In this document: positions 60,534-64,000 of the stretch, one piece after another
How the letters are laid out: the number at the start of each line of letters is the position of its first letter
Numbering within the stretch: position 1 is the stretch's first letter
Source: CAVQDV01 sp963711375
Lineage (GTDB): Bacteria > Pseudomonadota > Gammaproteobacteria > Coxiellales > Coxiellaceae
Assembly: GCA_963711375.1 (NCBI GenBank)
Contig: CAVQDV010000004.1
Location: 1 to 64,000 of the forward strand
Length of the DNA: 64,000 bases
Direction: 5' to 3'
Program-made: the position numbers and the translations under genes
Notes under the pieces: generated by a model
Databases searched by the model: none
Told to the model about the DNA's origin: nothing
What the model saw: the letters and a program-made list of their open reading frames with translations, nothing else

Positions 60534-60562
60534 TCTGTCATTTAAATCAGAAGGAAGGGATT

Positions 60563-62191
60563 ATGAGAGCACTCTCAGCGAAAGAAAAACTAAAACTCCA
60601 CGTGGGTAAAGCGGTTATTTATGGCACATTAGGACCAGAACTTTTTTCGGAGTTATTTAGAACAGTTGATGGAAATCGCGCGATACAACTTTTATCCCTG
60701 CAAATTTTTGCTGCAGAAGCGCCTGATTTAGCTGGCCAGGTGATGGCCGGAATCTTTTCGGGATTAGATTATGCTAGTCACCTTGTACGTCTCAATCCCA
60801 CTAGTGACGCTATGGATATTATGGAGCTTAACAGGATCGACTATAGCTCATACGAACAAGGATCAACATCAGCAGAAGAAATGCCCCGGACAGATTTAAA
60901 TGAAGGCGGGGATGAACTGATTGAGAAAATTCAATTAAATCGCCCTTCTAGCTGCTTCCAAGCTTCTGTAATAATCTCTAAAATATTTGCGGGAATCCTC
61001 ACTGAAGACATTATTATTAATAATTCCTTGATGAACGCTATTGCTGTTTACCACATCGCCCTTTATTTTTATTTAAAAGGACAAATAACCCAGGACGCAG
61101 CCAACCTGATGATTTACATTTTAGGCGGCGCGAATGTTGCTCTGGATATTACCTGCAATAATTTTTTGTCATTGAAAGATGGAATTCATTCTGTAGATTT
61201 GTGGGTCGATTTTAAAAATTCTGCATTTTACGATGTTTTTAAACACAACAAGAAAGCTGGAATCATGGCGGCATCAAAAGTATTCGTCAATCACAGCTTT
61301 AATGGGGCTGTTCACTATTTGATAACTAAGCAATTTTTTTGGGGCGTACTACCCTTTGCTTCAGTATGGGAAGTTTCCGATAGCACTTCTGAATACATCG
61401 CCTATGCCAGCGCCATCACTGCTTTTATTGCCTTCACCTTGTTAAAAACCAATAATGTTTTTGAAAATTTCCGCAGACCCTTTCTTATTTCACTAGACTA
61501 CAAACCTGAGTATCGATACGACTATGAGCGAATATTGGATGAAGATCGCCAAAACATTTGGAAAAATTTAAAACGAAGTGAAAAAATAAAAATGATGTTG
61601 CACCCGGCGACCCTTGGTTTAATTAGGGGATCTACCATTGGTTATATTACTTATACGCTTTTCCATTATTTTATTGCAGGATCTTTTCCTGGAGTTCTTC
61701 CTGAGATTACTTCCTCTTTGGTTGCCCTGATCCCCTCAATCACCCTACTCGCTCATGCAATTATTACGGAGAAAGAGCATGCTCTAAATGTAAAATCTTT
61801 AGAAAATGCGGAATCAGGGGGGCAGGATAAATTTGGGCTTCGCACTCAACTTACCACTCTTTTATTGAACGTTGGTAGCCAAACGATTCGAGGGCTAATT
61901 GGAATGTTGGCCATCCACCAGATGTTGGGATCTACGATTGGGGATCGACTAGCGACAGTACTTGGCCTTGGCTTTGCCACCGAGGTAGCTTTGGGTGGGG
62001 GATTGTTTTTTCAAAAGAAAATACTTCCTCAGGTGGATAGCAAGATAGAAGATACTAAAGTCGTTCTTACTAAACTAGGAGGTTTAGTCTGCACTCGACG
62101 AAAACCAGGGTATGCAAAAATCCATGACGAGGCAGTCAATGAGGATCTATTTGAAGAAAAAGGATGCTGCCGAAAAGGTTGTGGATTCTAA
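60563..62191 (+). CDS. Multi-spanning membrane protein of unknown function
   Basis: A 542-residue protein; AAGGAAGGG precedes ATG 60563. Hydrophobic segments lie at about residues 130-175, 180-205, 265-300, 345-380, 385-405 and 430-480. Between them are charged loops, including a YKPEYRYDYERILDEDRQN segment. The last nine residues contain a cysteine cluster, Cys-Cys-Arg-Lys-Gly-Cys-Gly-Phe, which is not a CaaX box but could be S-palmitoylated in a eukaryotic cell. No transporter signature is recognised. Confidence 0.6.
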   Translation: MRALSAKEKLKLHVGKAVIYGTLGPELFSELFRTVDGNRAIQLLSLQIFAAEAPDLAGQVMAGIFSGLDYASHLVRLNPTSDAMDIMELNRIDYSSYEQGSTSAEEMPRTDLNEGGDELIEKIQLNRPSSCFQASVIISKIFAGILTEDIIINNSLMNAIAVYHIALYFYLKGQITQDAANLMIYILGGANVALDITCNNFLSLKDGIHSVDLWVDFKNSAFYDVFKHNKKAGIMAASKVFVNHSFNGAVHYLITKQFFWGVLPFASVWEVSDSTSEYIAYASAITAFIAFTLLKTNNVFENFRRPFLISLDYKPEYRYDYERILDEDRQNIWKNLKRSEKIKMMLHPATLGLIRGSTIGYITYTLFHYFIAGSFPGVLPEITSSLVALIPSITLLAHAIITEKEHALNVKSLENAESGGQDKFGLRTQLTTLLLNVGSQTIRGLIGMLAIHQMLGSTIGDRLATVLGLGFATEVALGGGLFFQKKILPQVDSKIEDTKVVLTKLGGLVCTRRKPGYAKIHDEAVNEDLFEEKGCCRKGCGF

Positions 62192-62328
62192 AATCTCCAA
62201 TAACTCTCTCAGCAAAAATACGCTTGAACTTGTGAAAAAGAGGGAATAGACTCGCTTGAGAATCGCACAATAAGTGCTCAAACTAACCGACCAGTACACA
62301 TAAGTCATATAAAAGGGAGCGTTCAAAA

Positions 62329-64000
62329 TTGAGACATTCACTGCCAGACCTTGCGCCACTTTCACTTGAAATTTCCGTTTCGGAGGCCTTTTGCACAATC
62401 CACCCTAACTTTGTTCCCAAGGATGATATAAATGATGTGAGGTCTCCAATAGGTTCTGTTCGGTCAAATAAGCCACCAGAAATTGCCACTGTCTCAATTT
62501 TTTCCATTAATAGTCACGTGACAATGGCTAAGTACTATTCACTGGGTAAATTGCAAGCCTTTTTAAAAGGGCTGAAAATGTACAATCTTTGTTTTACTGA
62601 TATTAGTGAGAAAGTAAAGTCCGGTGAAAAAGAAGGCTTCTTTTCTCTGAAACGCTACCTATCCATTTTGAATGGATTGTCACAGAAAACGTATTGGGGC
62701 GCTGTGAATGTTGTCCATTCCAATGCGTCAGTAAATATCGATAAAATCAAAGAACAATGGTTTGAACTGGTGCGCCGTAGTTTACTAAGTACAGACAATA
62801 TCCAAATGCTTTTTAATGCCCAAGCTTTACTCACTCTTCAACGCTTAGCAAAACAGGCCATTTCTCAACTAAAGTGGCGTATGCTGGGAGGAACTCAAGA
62901 ATTAAAGCAAATTTGTGAGCAATTTATTCAAGCCCTTGAGCCATATGCTAGTGCTGAAAAACAAGTAAAAGAAAAACTAAAACTCTCTCAGGATGCTTTG
63001 GCTCGCCTCACTATATCAATTGAATCTAAAGATACTCGCCATGACGACGTCTGCTATCATGTAGCACATAAAATAAATGCCGCCGTTCCACTAACAAGTT
63101 TTTTCTCGGATAAAGATGCTGAAGCATCCACTGGCGATGAAACGATTAACCGCCCAATTCATAAAATGAATAATGAAGAAAAGAAAAGAGTGGCTAAGGA
63201 GTTTTTATCAAAACCTCATTATAACGGAATGACACCAAAATCATTTTCTAACCTAATTAATATTGTTGAAACCTATGGAGAAAATGCTGAAAAATCGACT
63301 CTTTATCAATTCAAAATCTTTGATGAAGATTATGGTAATCTGAAAACTATTAACCGAGATCTAGGTCAAAATCGTCTTGTGATACCAAAAGACCTTGGAG
63401 CTTTTATCCCAAAATTCAGTTTTTTACCCAGCCTATTTAAGGATATTGCGTCCCGTTTTGCGTTCTTTAAAGATAAGCATTGGCTTATCCATATCATGAA
63501 AGAAGGAATCCAAAAATATTTGGCCCCTTCTCATGAGGATCTTATGAATGCGGATTCTTTTCAACGGATTCTTGTATTGGAAAAATTTATAAAAGAGGAG
63601 ATCGACGAAATCCAATCTCGCATGACCTCTCTTAAAAGTTGGCACCAAAAATCTCGCAAATTACTTACTGAGTGGAAAGGAATGGTATCTACTGTTCACA
63701 GCGATTTAGTCGCCTTTAAAAAGCCTTATGAGGAGTCCCCTGCACAAGAGGCAATCATTGTACAGTCAGAGCAGAATTTTGAAAACATCCTACCCAATAA
63801 CTCCAAAAACACCCCAATTTTCTCCAAAAAAGAAAAAAGGAAACCCACTGAGATTTCATTTTCAGTTGTGGAAAAGCGCATATTAAATGCTTGTACTCAA
63901 ATATATCAGGCGACTTCTTGTGATTCACTCGACGTGACCTTGTTTGATGACGTTTTAAATACCTTTTACCAGGCGTATTTCTTAGAAGAAGATGAAACTC
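62329..64000 (+). CDS. Large helical protein of unknown function, 3' partial
   Basis: An open frame of 557 codons that runs off the end of the window. TTG 62329 is the only upstream start candidate and has GGGAG 9 bases before it; the frame is closed by a stop at 62284. The N-terminal 60 residues are mixed (LPDLAPLSLEISVSEAFCTI), then the protein is mainly helical and coiled-coil-like, with QTLSLQ-type heptads around residues 190-240, an FLSKPHYNGMTPKSF segment and a Lys/Ser/Asn-rich linker near 480-500. No recognised domain. It follows the membrane protein gene by 137 bp and may share its transcript. Confidence 0.7.
   Translation, partial: MRHSLPDLAPLSLEISVSEAFCTIHPNFVPKDDINDVRSPIGSVRSNKPPEIATVSIFSINSHVTMAKYYSLGKLQAFLKGLKMYNLCFTDISEKVKSGEKEGFFSLKRYLSILNGLSQKTYWGAVNVVHSNASVNIDKIKEQWFELVRRSLLSTDNIQMLFNAQALLTLQRLAKQAISQLKWRMLGGTQELKQICEQFIQALEPYASAEKQVKEKLKLSQDALARLTISIESKDTRHDDVCYHVAHKINAAVPLTSFFSDKDAEASTGDETINRPIHKMNNEEKKRVAKEFLSKPHYNGMTPKSFSNLINIVETYGENAEKSTLYQFKIFDEDYGNLKTINRDLGQNRLVIPKDLGAFIPKFSFLPSLFKDIASRFAFFKDKHWLIHIMKEGIQKYLAPSHEDLMNADSFQRILVLEKFIKEEIDEIQSRMTSLKSWHQKSRKLLTEWKGMVSTVHSDLVAFKKPYEESPAQEAIIVQSEQNFENILPNNSKNTPIFSKKEKRKPTEISFSVVEKRILNACTQIYQATSCDSLDVTLFDDVLNTFYQAYFLEEDET

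Noticed and set aside
60563..62191. C-terminal Cys cluster as a CaaX box
   Set aside because: The protein ends Cys-Gly-Phe, only three residues from the last cysteine, so it is not a prenylation motif.
62147..62507. Minus-strand frames overlapping the start of the last gene
   Set aside because: They lie opposite the long open frame that begins at 62329 and have no motifs or ribosome sites.
1..64000. CRISPR array
   Set aside because: No series of short regularly spaced repeats was seen; the direct repeats found are large duplications or IS ends.

Overview
The window is AT-rich, densely coded bacterial DNA that looks like an accessory region of a gammaproteobacterium living inside eukaryotic cells, probably Legionellales-like. 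This is inferred from content: a GacA/LetA-type regulator, a LuxR solo, ankyrin-repeat and F-box proteins, two proteins ending in CaaX prenylation boxes, a NACHT/WD40 protein, many toxin-antitoxin (TA) pairs, and several transposons and group II introns. No ribosomal or other universal marker gene is present, so the taxonomy is tentative.

Layout. 1-545: 3' end of an HNH-type nuclease/toxin gene. 526-9511 and 15714-24030: two copies of a 8.3-9.0 kb unit (NadS-type TA pair, a giant protein of unknown function, a LuxR regulator, a NACHT NTPase). They are separated by a 6.2 kb Tn3-family transposon with a tyrosine recombinase and two passenger genes (LysE exporter, GNAT). The transposon truncates the first NACHT gene. 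The second is intact, fused to pentapeptide and WD40 repeats, and ends in a CaaX box, as does the next gene. The flanks of the two units are almost identical, but about 4.2-4.9 kb inside the giant gene has diverged strongly.

28.6-38.6 kb: AAA ATPase, intron-RT fragment, BrnTA, ankyrin protein, a truncated DDE transposase ending at a 97-bp palindrome, a small DUF2000-like gene, a glutamate 5-kinase gene cut short by the remains of a higBA locus, a GFA fusion protein and a membrane metalloprotease. 38.6-55.4 kb: two related modules (tyrosine recombinase plus small acidic protein), each ending at the same base where a group II intron begins. The first intron exists as two inverted copies around an ISAs1-type element. 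Between the modules lie HigBA, a tRNA-Thr 3'-end fragment that looks like an attachment site, and three unknown genes. 55.5-64 kb: another TA pair, the GacA/LetA-like regulator, and four consecutive large genes that look like host-directed or membrane-associated proteins, the last running off the window.

How it fits together: recombinases and introns have built the region. The repeated unit combines a LuxR regulator with a giant variable protein and a STAND-type NTPase carrying a eukaryotic lipidation motif. Several TA operons have promoters placed so that the toxin mRNA would be leaderless or nearly so. The most unusual signals are the constant-ends/variable-core giant gene pair and the adjacent CaaX proteins.
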